Shown piece after piece: positions 1 through 10,691 of a stretch of 64,000 nucleotides of DNA. A program made the position numbers and the translations under genes. The stretch spans positions 10,391,390-10,455,389 of the forward strand of contig CM055747.1 of NCBI GenBank assembly GCA_029465975.1. The letters run 5' to 3'. Below the pieces are notes generated by a model that was not told the DNA's origin, did not search any database, and saw only the letters and a program-made list of their open reading frames with translations. Each line of letters starts with the position of its first letter. Within the stretch, counting starts at the first letter, position 1. Source of the DNA: Dallia pectoralis (Eukaryota; Chordata; Actinopteri; Esociformes; Umbridae).

Positions 1-214
1 CAGATGTGTTCAGAGAACCAAATTAGCCGGATGATGAGTAGCCGGATGATGTCATCTTGGATGTCTCATTTGATCTCGGATGTATTAAGCGACGTACGGA
101 GAACGGAGCCCAGGTACATCTCATGCCTCTGATTGCATTGTCAGTAAGTACCTTAATGTTTATTTAGAATCTGTACTGTGATATTTTGTAAACCAAACTA
201 ATTTCAATGTATGT
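1..214. other. Unrecognised flank
   Basis: AT-rich sequence with no gene or repeat that I recognise. It ends in the hexamer GTATGT (209-214), which reappears directly after the transposon-like unit that follows (1182-1187) and may be its target duplication. Confidence 0.4.
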
Positions 215-428
215 CAGTCCTTCCAGAAAAATAGTTTTTTTGTGATGGTTGCGATAAAAAATCCTTGATTATGCGGCATGTTTTCTTAAAAAATGCAATG
301 GAATATGCGAGATATGTATGCAATTTTATGCGATAAAATTGCGGGAACTTGTAAAAACTGTGGGAACTTGGAAAAAAAGTGATTCCCCAAACACCCTGTT
401 CTCACTAGGCTACTACCTTAATGTAGAG

Positions 429-668
429 TCATTTCTTATTACTTCCTATTATAGGCAAGCATACTACATCACTGAAAGTGCTGGGAATATTTGAGTTCGC
501 ATCTTGTTTGTTGTCCAGCGTCGACTTCCGCCTGTGGTCCAACACGCAGTTGCAGGAAGTGCAAAATAATTTGCCCCCACTGTCATGTAACACACCGGGA
601 AACTGCTTTGCGCTGTCTTTTGCATTTATGTTTGTTGGCAAATTAGATTTATTTGGGGGCTTCAACAT
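429..668 (-). pseudogene. CGGBP1-like BED-type zinc-finger fragment
   Basis: This 79-residue frame starts at an ATG at 668. It contains the block GGKLFCTSCN followed by VLDHRRKS, which closely resembles the DNA-binding finger of the vertebrate CGG-repeat-binding protein CGGBP1 (Cys-x2-Cys, then an Arg/Lys-rich turn). CGGBP1 is generally regarded as related to hAT transposon proteins. The distal His pair of the finger is missing: after the Cys pair the frame runs into unrelated residues and stops. I read it as the N-terminal piece of a transposon-encoded CGGBP1-like protein and not as a host gene. Confidence 0.6.
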
Positions 669-689
669 GGCTTATTCAAATTCAAAATT

Positions 690-1103
690 CTCCTTCTGAT
701 GTTCAAAGCCCTCCATCACCTTGCTCCACCCAATCTCTCTGAACTTCTCCTTCATTACATCCCCCCACGCTCTCTGCGCTCTGCTACTGCTGACCTACTG
801 CTCATCAGACCCGGTTCCAAACTACAGAGATTTGGGGACAGGGCTTTCTCCAGGGTGGCTCCCCATCTCTGGAACTCACTACCACAATCCATCCGTGAAC
901 TTGACTCTGTTGTCATCTTCCGCACACGCCTTAAACACCATCTTTTCACACTTGCCTTCCCTTACCCTGTTGTTGTCTTTGTTTTTGTTTCCACTGTGTC
1001 TGTCTTTTGTTTCTTATTGTTCTGCTGTCTGTTTTCTTGTAAAGCGTCTTTGGGTCTTTGAAAAGCACTATATAAATAAAATGTATTGTTATTATTATTA
1101 TTC
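690..1103 (+). mobile_element. L2/Rex1-type LINE, 5'-truncated 3' end
   Basis: The plus frame (699-1061) encodes the C-terminal tail typical of L2/CR1-group reverse transcriptases: blocks such as YIPPRSLRSA, GDRAFSRVAPHLWNSLP and SIRELDSVVIFRTRLKHHLF. It is followed by a 3' untranslated end containing TTGAAAAGCACTATATAAAT and a terminal ATT-type microsatellite (1087-1102), the usual end of L2 elements. The copy is 5'-truncated to about 410 bp and sits inside the hAT-like unit, so it is the younger insertion. Confidence 0.8.
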
Positions 1104-1187
1104 GCGAGGTTTGCAGCTTTTCAATGATGTTCACGTCGTGAATTCAGCGATCGCATAATCACGTTTTTCTGGAGGGACTGGTATGTA

Positions 1188-1848
1188 CTTTTGGTATAAG
1201 TCTAGCAACCTGACAATCTAGATTGCATTAAGACCGAAATGCCTAAATATATTGTTTAAGTAAGATGATCATTTGTTTGGCTCTTTTCATTTGTTGTAGA
1301 TTTCTTGTGTTAAAGATAAAGGCTCCAATTATATGATGTAAAAGTGTACTTACAAGTATATGTATAGTTTTGCTTAGCATTTTCCAGTTTCACACTTTGT
1401 TAGTCAATAAACCTGTGGACTGAGAAAAAACTGTCTTTAGAGTATTTGATGAAGAAAAGGTCTTTAACGGACTGTCAAGATATGTACAGTACATATCTTG
1501 AGGGTCAACCCTAATGAACAAGAACCCTAATGAACCTTCTTCAAGAGTGTCCCGTATCTTGGCTGTGTGGAAATGTTTCCCCTATCAAAGTGGAATATGG
1601 TTCTTCATTACCGCAGGCAAAAATAAACCTCAATAGGCCTACGGGTTACAGGCAAGGTACTTACTTTGTACAAAAGAAAAGAATGTCTTTGCTCAAAACA
1701 GGTTATTCCTAATAGTACTCACTTAACGCATAAGTAAGTAGTTAGCTTTAGTAGCTCACATAATACAGCAATCATGACACGTAACAATACCACACAAAGA
1801 CATGGCCAAACGGAGTGAACATACTGAGGGAATCAACACCAGGGGTCC
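1188..1848. other. No gene seen
   Basis: AT-rich sequence with only short chance frames. The one structured item is the 25-bp palindrome at 1476-1500, listed separately. Confidence 0.5.
1476..1500. repeat. 25-bp perfect palindrome
   Basis: CAAGATATGTAC, then a single A, then GTACATATCTTG: two perfect 12-bp arms around a one-base centre. No flanking element explains it. Confidence 0.85.
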
Positions 1849-2000
1849 ATTTCAAGAAGGAGGTTTAACAAACTCTAAATCTAACCCTGACCTCGGAGTT
1901 GATGTACCCTAAGATGGAAAACTCAGAGCTGAATTGAGTTGGTTCAATCAACTAAGAGTAGGTTCACTCAGAGTTACGCGCGTGCACCGACCTCTATAAA
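1849..2000. mobile_element. Possible PIF/Harbinger-type terminal fragment
   Basis: The stretch beginning GGGGTCCATTTCAAGAAGG and running through the repeated words CTCGGAGTTGATG and ACTCAGAG resembles terminal regions of fish Harbinger/Tourist-like elements. I do not find a matching opposite end, and no transposase frame remains. This is recognition of style only. Confidence 0.35.
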
Positions 2001-2477
2001 AATGCAGCATGAATGGAGCGATGATACTACGATTCACCATGGTAACCAGCATTACTACCGCATACGTCATCCCAATAGAGCTTGAAATATTGATGCAGGC
2101 TTACAGCGACTATGAACACATATTTAGAAAAAAATTGCTATATATAGTGTTTTCATTTGATTTTTAATCAATTTTAATTTATACTTTTTATAAATTCCCA
2201 GTTGGGAATTTTTTTATTTACACTCTGACAAACTACACACAGGCCTGAAATGGGCGTGGGGCGTTGACCCATCTCAGTCTGAATAACCCCAAAAGTGACT
2301 TTCTTTTTAAGCCTCTGGAAAGCATGTTGTGTAATTTTACATATAAAAATTGCCATTTGAATATTGTTTGTCTTGAGTACACTACATTGAGAATACCTCT
2401 GTTTTTATTTGCTTAACTTTTTATTTTTTGCAATCTATTCTTAGTTATTTCTAATTGTTACTTATTTGATTTCACAG

Positions 2478-2615
2478 GACGTCAGCCAAGAAGCAGTTCA
2501 AGAGGACTCCAGTAATCACCTGATGAAGATCACTCATCCATCCCAATGTGGCACTTTATATACCAATTGTATATATCTATTCAAATGTGAAATAAAAGTG
2601 TCTTTCAAACATTTC
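2478..2615 (+). other. Possible 3'-terminal exon with poly(A) signal
   Basis: A pyrimidine-rich acceptor (TTTGATTTCACAG, ending at 2477) precedes a short frame with a TGA stop after about 14 codons, and an AATAAA signal at 2591-2596. This is the layout of a last exon, but no upstream exon of the same gene is visible and the encoded tail is too short to assign. Confidence 0.2.
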
Positions 2616-2777
2616 TTAAGCTGCAAATATCTTTTTTAAGTGTTTAATAGAAAAGTAAAAATCTTTGCTTGATTCTATTGATATTAACTAATACATACTT
2701 AATAAATATTACTTAATTATTACATTGATTATGACAAAGAAAATATGAGTATGAAACACAAAGAAACATCAGTAACG

Positions 2778-2923
2778 TTTACTTAGGTTCAGTAATTAGA
2801 TAAAATGGTAAAGAATACAATCCATGTGTGAGTATTGCCAGTGCAATTTACCTATGAATTATTTGTAAAAAAAAAAAAATTGCTTCTAGTAAGTAAATAT
2901 TACTTAAAAATAACCTAAGTAAA
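2778..2923. repeat. 12-bp inverted repeat, MITE-like
   Basis: TTTACTTAGGTT (2778-2789) is matched in inverted orientation by AACCTAAGTAAA (2912-2923), with AT-rich sequence between. It could be a small MITE. No target duplication was identified. Confidence 0.4.
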
Positions 2924-3511
2924 GATTACAAGCACTTTCTGTGTGAAAAAACTTGCCTAGCTTTTTTTAAGTAAATGTCACTCCACATTTTTTTCAGTGT
3001 GTGGTTCCTTTCATTGAGAGCAGGCTATACTCGGTTGTACTGCCCAAGTTCAAAAGCCGTTTCTCCAGCACACCTTATCCGATTTACTCTAATTCTTTGT
3101 ATCCTCACCTTTTCAATGATACCAACCACACCGCTGTGCGACACACCTTTCTCCCGGACTAATTCACAGAAAATCAACCGTTCAGAAAGGTTGGCCACAT
3201 TGGAAATCAGATTAGCCACACTAAAATCTGTCACGACAAATATGCACAAACGACAAGCAGATATATGTAGGCCTTTATGGTGCCATAATACCACACAAAT
3301 AATTTTAAATGAACAAAAATTAACATGAATGAGAATATTGGTAAACGTCACAGAATAAAGCCGGCATGAGAAAATTGTCGGCATTTGACTGAAACTCAGC
3401 CTGTAAACAACATGATTTGGTTGGGGATAATCCTATAGCCATTTGAAGAGGCGCATTCATGTAACTCATTCATTTTGGCCCAGATAACACTAACTATATA
3501 TGTTGCAACCC

Positions 3512-3573
3512 TATATCTCAACAATTACGTTCCCTGGGAACTATTGTAAGAACACGCAATTAAGTTACTGGTG
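3512..3573 (+). repeat. Dispersed repeat, copy 1 of 2 in the window
   Basis: About 62 bp starting TATATCTCAACAATTACG. It is repeated in inverted orientation at 55107-55168 with only a few differences. It contains the palindrome GTTCCC-T-GGGAAC. The family is unknown to me. Confidence 0.7.
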
Positions 3574-3630
3574 GTGAAACGTATCTACCAGCCATTTACA
3601 TTGGCTTGAACGTATTATATCAAATTTATA

Positions 3631-3935
3631 ATTTACAGTGGCACCACCCTGCGCTCTTTATATGGGTTTTCATATCAATTTACAGTGGCACCACCCTGCG
3701 CTCTCCATATGGGTTTTCATATCAATTAACAGTGGCACCACCCTGCGCTCTTCAAATGGGTTTTAGTATAAATTTACAGTGGCACCACCCTGCGCTCTTC
3801 ATATGGGTTTTCATATCAATTTACAGTGTCACCACCCTGCGCTCTTCAAATGGGTTTTCGTATCAAATTACAGTGGCAGCACCCTGCGCTCTTCATATTG
3901 GGTTTTGTATTTACAGTGGCAAAACGCTGCGCTCT
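3631..3935. repeat. 47-bp tandem minisatellite, about 6.5 copies
   Basis: The word ACAGTGGCACCACCCTGCGC recurs at 3635, 3682, 3729, 3776, 3823 and 3870 (period exactly 47), then at 3913 in a shortened unit. Each unit carries ATGGGTTTTCATATCAAT. Long chance reading frames cross the array, but the repeat itself accounts for them. Confidence 0.92.
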
Positions 3936-4311
3936 TAGGTGTTCATATCGTTTTAAACACAGCTGATATGTGCACAAGGTCTACATATGTATTTTTCTGA
4001 AAAAGTGAGATTGGACTACTAATGAAATCTAATTGCATAAAGACTTGAATGTAATTATGTCCACTGAATTTACATTGGCTGTAAGTTAATAACCTATTGC
4101 ATTTAGATTGTCTTAATCTTATATTACATTCAAGCAAACGTAATTGCAGCTATGTTATGAGGTTTACTAACAAGGTTCGGGAGGAGGACTTTCAGTTAAT
4201 TAATTACAGGTGGAAGCTCTCAGCAATCAACGACTAGGGTACATATAGACTCAGCAGTCTTACCTCGCTCCGCTGACAGCTCGCAGCATAATAGTCTCTC
4301 TCGCGGATACT

Positions 4312-5507
4312 ATGTCTCAGCCAAGCTCTTCCTCTGACGAAGGCGTCAGCACGCAAGTCGCGGGTCCTCCGATCAGTCCGCCCATGCCGGACGCCACTCC
4401 CGAACCCAGGCTTCGCCGCCCCCAGCAAGACCACCTCCGATTTCCCCGGCCTCCTCCAACCGCTCGACCGTCCCGACGATCCCTCCCATCGGGAAGTGGA
4501 CCGTAGCCGGGCTGAGACAGGCGCTAGGCTACTCGGACACGCCGGTTTCCAGGAAAATGCACAAGGCGGAGCTGTACGACTTGTACGTCTCCCTCCAAGC
4601 TCCTCCTAAACCCGCCCGCAGGCAGGGAAAAACCCGCGGGGCCCTAAGCATTTCGGCCCAAGCAACTCCGCCGTCCTCCCGCTCAGGACACCGCTCGCTG
4701 CATTCCGTAAATGCCTCCGCCGCCGCAGCGGCGTGTCCGGACGAGCCCAGCGGCTTCCCTTCCGTAGCGCAACTTTACACCCCCAATAACCCTCTCCCTT
4801 TCCAGCAGCCCCGAGCTCTGGCCCCAGGCACTAGCGCGCAGCTTCCGCAGCCAGCAGCTGTACAGGCTATCCCTCGACTCCAGTCCTTCTACCCAGGTGC
4901 CAACCCCGCCCACCAGCAGTGGCCCACAGCTAACCCCGCCCACCAGCAGTGGCCCGCAGCCCCGCAGCTTCAAACAAGCGCGGGCCCGCCCCCGCTCGCA
5001 GCGCAAGCTCCCCCTTTTCCCTTCCAGCCTCCTTTTCCCCCGCCCAACTTCCCCCCCCCTGCCGCAGCAGGTCCCCTAGGCTCGTTCCCACCGCCTACGT
5101 TCCAAGCTCCGGGGTACACCCTCCCCTGCGCCTCCACCCAATCCAAATCCCCATACTCCCTCTTCACAGCCACCCCGATGCCCGTGCCTTCTAACGCCGT
5201 CGCCATGGAACCCCCGCCGGTTTCCCAGCACATCCGCGCCCAGATCCTCTCAGGTGCGGACGCAGACCTTTCATCTCTGCTCTCTCTTCTTCCCGCAGCC
5301 GAACCAGAACGCCGGATAGACTGCAGGGAGTACTCAGTCACCCTAAGGAACACAACCACCCACTCATCTCGCGTTCTCTCCTTCCCCGAGTTCTCAATGG
5401 CCTTTTCCCGGTTCACCGAGATAATCTGTTCCGTTTTCCCCCAAAGGCGGCGCGAACTGAACGACTATCAAGCCATTATAGCCAAACTCGCGCTGTCCTA
5501 CGGGGGG
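4312..5507 (+). pseudogene. DIRS/Ngaro-like retroelement, gag-like region
   Basis: Starts at ATG 4312 (MSQPSSSSDEG) and continues as a Pro/Ala/Gln-rich protein. A block IGKWTVAGLRQALGYSD followed by MHKAELYDLYV looks like a small SAP-like helical domain. The C-terminal part (RRRELNDYQAIIAKLALSYGG) leads towards a zinc-knuckle region in the next frame. At least two frame changes break it: one between about 4400 and 4490, and one at the G6 run 5502-5507. The retroelement assignment comes from the RT gene downstream in the same orientation. Base composition is markedly more GC-rich than the flanks. Confidence 0.65.
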
Positions 5508-7366
5508 AGCACTTCTACACCTACCACAAGCTCTTCTCCGCAAAGAGCGCCGTGCGAGTCGCACAGTGGAACCAGTGCCCCTACTGGGGCGCACTTGACC
5601 CAGACCTGCACAACAGGGTGTTCCTAGGCTGCAGGAACATCACTTGCGCAGTGTGCAGGTCCGCGGCGCACCCCACAGCCTCATGCCCACATGTTAACCC
5701 CTCCTCCCCTCCCCACACCAGTTCGAGGAAGCCGGAGTCTACCAGCTATGTACCGCGTACCGCAACCACCAGCGCAACCCAGGTCTCCGCTTTCGTTGAA
5801 GGCAGACAGCTCTGCGACAACTTCAACTCGGGCAGATGCCACAGAGCACGCTGCCGCTTCATGCACATTTGTAGTTTTTGCGGCGGCGCCCACGCCCGCC
5901 TCGTATGTTCAGTCTACAAATCTGCAATTAAAACACCCAAAAATTACTTGACGACTCCTGTAAATATTTCGCGCATGCATTTCGAACTGGCCCTCCACCC
6001 GGATGCCGAATTTACAGATTACCTACTATCAGGCTTAAAAAATGGCTTTAAACCAGGCTTAGAGTGCCCACTGTCACAAAACCTTATATGTAACAACCTG
6101 CTATCCGCCCATATAGAACCCGAAGTAGTAGACGAACTGATCAAAAAAGAGGTCGAGTCAGGCTTCATGATCGGCCCGTTCAACAAACCCCCATTCGACC
6201 TGTTCCGCATCAGCCCCATCGGAGTGGCCACAAGAAAATTCACTGGTAAAAAACGTCTAATTATCGAACTGTCAGCCCCTCACAATTCCCCGTTCCCAAG
6301 TATAAACAGCTTGATCCCTCTCGACGAATTCTCGCTTAAATTCCACGACATTGACCAGGCAATCGACATGATTAAAGTCGCGGGTCGGGGTGCCTGGCTG
6401 GCCAAAGTTGACGTTACCTCCGCTTTCAAAGTCATGCCCATCCATCCCGACTCATGGCATCTCTTTGGAGTCCGCTGGCTCGAGAAATACTATTTCGCCG
6501 TACGTCTAACGTTCGGATGCAAAAGCAGCCCTAAGATATTCGACATGCTATCAGAAGCAGTCTGCTGGATCCTGTCAAACAATTACGCCATCCCCCATCT
6601 CATTCACCTGCTAGACGATTTTCTAATAATCTCGCCTCCCAACGCCATACCAGCCGCGCACCTCCTCTCAGTCCAAAACGTTTTCTCCGAGCTAGGAATC
6701 CCCCTCGCAGAGGAGAAAACCATGGGCCCTGCGACGTCCATCGAGTTTCTAGGGATTAATTTGGATTCTAGGGAATTCCAAGCATCCCTACCAAAGGAGA
6801 AAATCGACCGAATAATTCTCGTCTCCTCTACCTTCCTCGAGAAATCTTTCCTCTCGAAACGCGAACTCTTATCCCTGCTCGGCCATTTAAACTTCGCAAT
6901 GCGCATCATCCCGCAGGGTCGCCCCTTTATATCGCATCTCCTCTCACTCGCGTCCTCGGTCCACTCGCTAGAGGACCCCATTTCGGCTCCGTGGCCACCT
7001 CAGTTCCAGGAAATACCGCAATCCTCAGCGTTATTCGAGCTCTACCCCCTCGTAGTGGCAGCTTTCCTATGGGGAAAGGAATGGGCCTCTACAAGCATCC
7101 TAGTGCATTGCAACAATGAGGCTACCGTGCACTGCATTAACAGAGGCCGCTCCCACTCACCCGCTCTGATGCCACTCTTAAGGCGCCTCACCTGGATCGC
7201 AGCTTGCGACCAATTCATTATCATCGCTAAGCATATTCCCGGGTCAGAGAACCAAATCGCTGACTCCCTGTCTCGCTTTCTGTTTCAGAAATTCAGGACG
7301 CTGGCTCCGGAGGCGGACCATATCCCTACTCCGGTCCCTCGCTATTCAGAATTGGTATTCCCATAA
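5508..7366 (+). pseudogene. DIRS/Ngaro-like zinc-finger + reverse transcriptase + RNase H
   Basis: In order: a knuckle CAVCRSAAHPTASC (CX2CX4HX4C), a CCCH-type finger (CDNFNSGRC then HRARCRFMH) and another Cys/His cluster (CSFCGGAHARLVC); then an RT with motif A AKVDVTSAF, motif B LTFGCKSSP and motif C LLDDFLII; then an RNase H ending GSENQIADSLSR. The LDDF box and the RNase H style point to DIRS/Ngaro elements, which use a tyrosine recombinase. No recombinase frame follows; after the stop at 7366 the sequence turns into a minisatellite. In RNase H the usual Cys-Asp-Asn reads CNN (7112-7120), so one presumed catalytic Asp is lost. The frame is otherwise open for about 600 codons. Confidence 0.8.
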
Positions 7367-7404
7367 ACCTGATGCACGGCGCTCCCTCCCCCGAAATAAG
7401 CAAC

Positions 7405-9157
7405 CCAAGTGCCGCAGCACACCCGCCCCAGCCCAAGTGCCGCAGCACACCCGCCCCGGCCCAAGTGCCGCAGCACACACGCCCCAGCCCAAGTGCCGCA
7501 GCACACACGCCCCAGCCCAAGTGCCGCAGCACACACGCCCCAGACCAAGTGCCGCAGCACACACGCCCCAGCCCAGTGCCGCAGCACACACGCCCCAGCC
7601 CAAGTGCCGCAGCACACACGCCCCAGCCCAAGTGCCGCAGCACAGACGCCCCAGCCAAGTGCCGCAGCACACACGCCCCAGCCAAGTGCCGCAGCACACC
7701 TGCCCAAGTGCCGCAGCACACCCGCCCAAGTGCCGCAGCACTCCAGCCCAGCCAAGTGCCGCAGCACTCCAGCCCAGCCAAGTGCCGCAGCACACACGCC
7801 CCAGCCAAGTGCCGCAGCACACACGCCCCAGCCAAGTGCCGCAGCACACACGCCCCAGCCAAGTGCCGCAGCACACACGCCCCAGCCAAGTGCCGCAGCA
7901 CACCCGCCCAAGTGCCGCAGCACACCCGCCCAAGTGCCGCAGCACACCTGCCCAAGTGCCGCAGCACTCCAGCCCAGCCAAGTGCCGCAGCACACCCGCC
8001 CCCGCCCAAGTGCCGCAGCACACCCGCCCAAGTGCCGCAGCACACCCGCCCAAGTGCCGCAGCACTCCCGCCCCGCCAATTGCCGCAGCACACACGCCCC
8101 GCCAAGTGCCGCAGCACTCCAGCCCAAGTGCCGCAGCACTCCAGCCCCAGCCAAGTGCCGCAGCGCTCCAGCCCAGCGCCGCAGCACACACGCCCCCGCT
8201 CAAGTGCCGCAGCACACCCGCCCAAGTGCCGCAGCACTCCAGCCCCAGCCAAGTGCCGCAGCACTCCAGCCCAGCCAAGTGCCGCAGCACACACGCCCCA
8301 GCCAAGTGCCGCAGCACACCTGCCCAAGTGCCGCAGCACACCCGCCCAAGTGCCCCAGCACTCCAGCCCAGCCAAGTGCCGCAGCACTCCAGCCCAGCCA
8401 AGTGCCGCAGCACACACGCCCCAGCCAAGTGCCGCAGCACACACGCCCCAGCCAAGTGCCGCAGCACACACGCCCCAGCCAAGTGCCGCAGCACACACGC
8501 CCCAGCCAAGTGCCGCAGCACACCCGCCCAAGTGCCGCAGCACACCCGCCCAAGTGCCGCAGCACACCTGCCCAAGTGCCGCAGCACTCCAGCCCAGCCA
8601 AGTGCCGCAGCACACCCGCCCCGCCCAAGTGCCGCAGCACACCCGCCCAAGTGCCGCAGCACTCCCGCCCCGCCAATTGCCGCAGCACACACGCCCCGCC
8701 CAAGTGCCGCAGCACTCCAGCCCAAGTGCCGCAGCACTCCAGCCCCAGCCAAGTGCCGCAGCGCTCCAGCCCAGCGCCGCAGCACACACGCCCCCGCTCA
8801 AGTGCCGCAGCACACCCGCCCAAGTGCCGCAGCACTCCAGCCCCAGCCAAGTGCCGCAGCACTCCAGCCCAGCCAAGTGCCGCAGCACACACGCCCCCGC
8901 CCAAGTGCCGCAGCACACCCGCCCAAGTGCCGCAGCACTCCAGCACCAGCCAAGTGCCGCAGCACACCCGCCCAAGTGCCGCAGCACTCCAGCCCAGCCA
9001 AGTGCCGCAGCACACCCGCCCAAGTGCCGCAGCACTCCAGCCCCCGCCCCAGCCAAATGCCGCAGCACTCCAGCCCCAGCCAAGTGCCGCAGCACACCCG
9101 CCCAAGTGCCGCAGCACTCCAGCCCAGCCAAGTGCCGCAGCACACCCGCCCAAGTGA
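7405..9157. repeat. GC-rich minisatellite, AAGTGCCGCAGCAC core
   Basis: Roughly 70 variable units of 22-30 bp share the core AAGTGCCGCAGCAC followed by ACACGCCCCAGCC, ACCCGCCC or TCCAGCCCAGCC. There is a higher-order layer: a block with the rare variant GCCAATTGCCGCAGC occurs at about 8077 and again at about 8684, and the neighbouring rare word GCGCTCCAGCCCAGCGCC recurs at about 8163 and 8761, so about 600 bp has been duplicated. Because the unit contains almost no stop codons on either strand, very long frames exist in several phases. They are a composition artefact. Confidence 0.93.
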
Positions 9158-9480
9158 GATGCTGCGTGAGGAAACCTCCCGGGCAAGCACTCACCTCCCT
9201 GAACATATCTCCTTTCCGTCCAGCGAGCTTCGGTCTCACAGCGGTCGGAATAGGAATCCATACAAAACGGGCTTGGTCCCACAGCAAAAGCTCCCACGTT
9301 TTCTCTTTCATCCACCGAGCATACGGTCTCCAGCAGATGCCGCGTGAGGAAACCTCCCGGGCAAACACTCACCTTCCTGTATGTCCAGCGAGCATCGGTC
9401 TCACAGCGGTCGGAATAGAAACTATACCAAGCGGGCATCGGTCCCACAACAAACGTTCAAACGCCCCACGTCCACAGGCC
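9158..9480. repeat. 178-bp direct duplication
   Basis: The sequence starting GATGCTGCGTGAGGAAACCTC at 9158 is repeated, diverged, from 9336 (GATGCCGCGTGAGGAAACCTC), and both copies share CACAGCGGTCGGAATAG further in. It immediately follows the minisatellite and probably belongs to the 3' region of the DIRS/Ngaro-like element. Confidence 0.75.
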
Positions 9481-10606
9481 AGCAGGGCCCATCCAGTCCA
9501 GGCCGTGAACCGCCTCACAGGCCCCCGCGCATACAACAAAAAAAAAAAAAAGTCCGACCCTTCCTCGAGACGCCAGTCCGCCAAGCTCGGCACTCTGGGG
9601 TGTTTTTAATCCGGCGGCTGTCCTCTGCTCCTTAGCGTTAGGGGGGTACTCTGGGTTCGGGTCGAATTCCGAGCCCGGAGCCCCGGGCCGGATTCCGAGC
9701 CCGGAACCCTCCCTCCGGACAGCACGCCAAATACGCATTAAACCTATCCCTTAATTGGCATGTAAGTGCGAACTCGTGAACTATGTATAGGCTACTGTCA
9801 CTGTGAGACTTTCTTTCATGAGACTTTTTCTCATGGTTGAGAGATTTCGCATACTCAGTTTTAATATCTGGGTGGAGGGGGTTTGAAGGACTGGAGATTG
9901 AGCGCATATTCAAATGTAAACGCAGCCCAAAGACAGACGTGTCAACTCTTCCTAAGCAGTTTCACACAGACGTAGTGAAAACAATCTTGACCAGTGCTAG
10001 GGGTGGCAATGGGGTGGCTAGGGGTGGCAATGTGTGGCACAATCGTCAAAATTGTCTTATATAATATATTCATATTTAATTGTATAGAATGGTAATATAT
10101 TTCTTCTAATTACGTTGTTAAACTATATTGTAACAAGCTCCAATATATTTGAGTCCCCCCCTCAATAAAATGGTCTTATCCCAGAAGGGGTGTTGTTTGT
10201 AGCTCCTGTTTCTTACAGCGAAAACAGCCGGCTTCATCCACACCAAATAGAACAGAAAAACACACACAAGGTGTTGAAAGAGACAGATAAAATATGAGAC
10301 AGCATGCGCTATCTGCGTTTTGATTAGACAAGCAGGCACATTCAGAGTCTGGGTCTGAAATTGAATCTACTTCATACTCTGAAGCACACACACCCACCAG
10401 CGTCATTTAGAAGTTTGTATTGGCCCCGGTCGGCTATTCTACTGTTACATGATACAAATATATTTCTATTTATTCTTCGGGTCCAGAGTTGGCAGACTCG
10501 GCAAACAGCATCAGGGGAAACAAAACAGCATTTGTTTCAAACTAAACGGTTGCACCAGGACAACTGCACCACAGTGTTCATTTCTGCCAGTTTATTAGAG
10601 ATAAAA
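9481..10606. other. No gene seen; GC-rich retroelement tail, then AT-rich DNA
   Basis: An A-run at 9537-9551 is followed by a GC-rich block in which ATTCCGAGCCCGGA occurs twice (about 9667 and 9692), possibly terminal repeat sequence of the element before it. From about 9735 the DNA is AT-rich without a recognisable gene. Around 10540-10590 the word AACGGTTGCACC...ACAGTGTTCAT resembles a duplicated word at 14592-14690. Confidence 0.4.
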
Positions 10607-10636
10607 ATGCCCATTGTCACATTTCTGCTTTTGCTG
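10607..10636 (+). other. Possible signal-peptide first exon
   Basis: ATG CCC ATT GTC ACA TTT CTG CTT TTG CTG followed directly by GTGAGG. It encodes MPIVTFLLLL, a hydrophobic signal-peptide-like start, and ends at a plausible splice donor. Short leader exons of this kind start many secreted or immunoglobulin-type fish genes. The downstream DNA is occupied by an LTR element and no second exon is found. Confidence 0.2.
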
Positions 10637-10691
10637 GTGAGGCTCAGTGAGTCTCAAAAACCCAGTCTACGACAGCCGCTCACCCGCTGTC

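Larger units (their letters stand above)
215..1181 (-). mobile_element. hAT-like DNA transposon remnant with CGGBP1-like finger
   Basis: The ends are inverted repeats. The left end reads CAGTCCTTCCAGAAAAA and the reverse complement of the right end reads CAGTCCCTCCAGAAAAA (16 of 17 identical). The hexamer GTATGT flanks both ends; hAT elements usually make 8-bp duplications, so the fit is partial. Inside are a minus-strand zinc-finger fragment (429-668) and the 3' tail of an L2-type LINE (690-1103), so at 967 bp it is a non-autonomous or decayed copy. The hAT label rests mainly on the CGGBP1-like finger and the CAG start of the terminal repeat. Another cut-and-paste superfamily remains possible. 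Confidence 0.6.

Noticed and set aside
3606..4000. 110- and 73-codon frames across the 47-bp array
   Set aside because: Repeat-generated; no start or domain support.
7326..9609. Very long overlapping frames (up to about 745 codons) on both strands
   Set aside because: All arise from a GC-rich tandem repeat whose unit lacks stop codons. The products are Pro/Ala/Cys-rich shadows with no domain.
10118..10406. Two overlapping minus-strand frames with a Cys pair
   Set aside because: The acidic and Cys-containing words faintly recall a piggyBac-type protein, but the match is too weak to claim.
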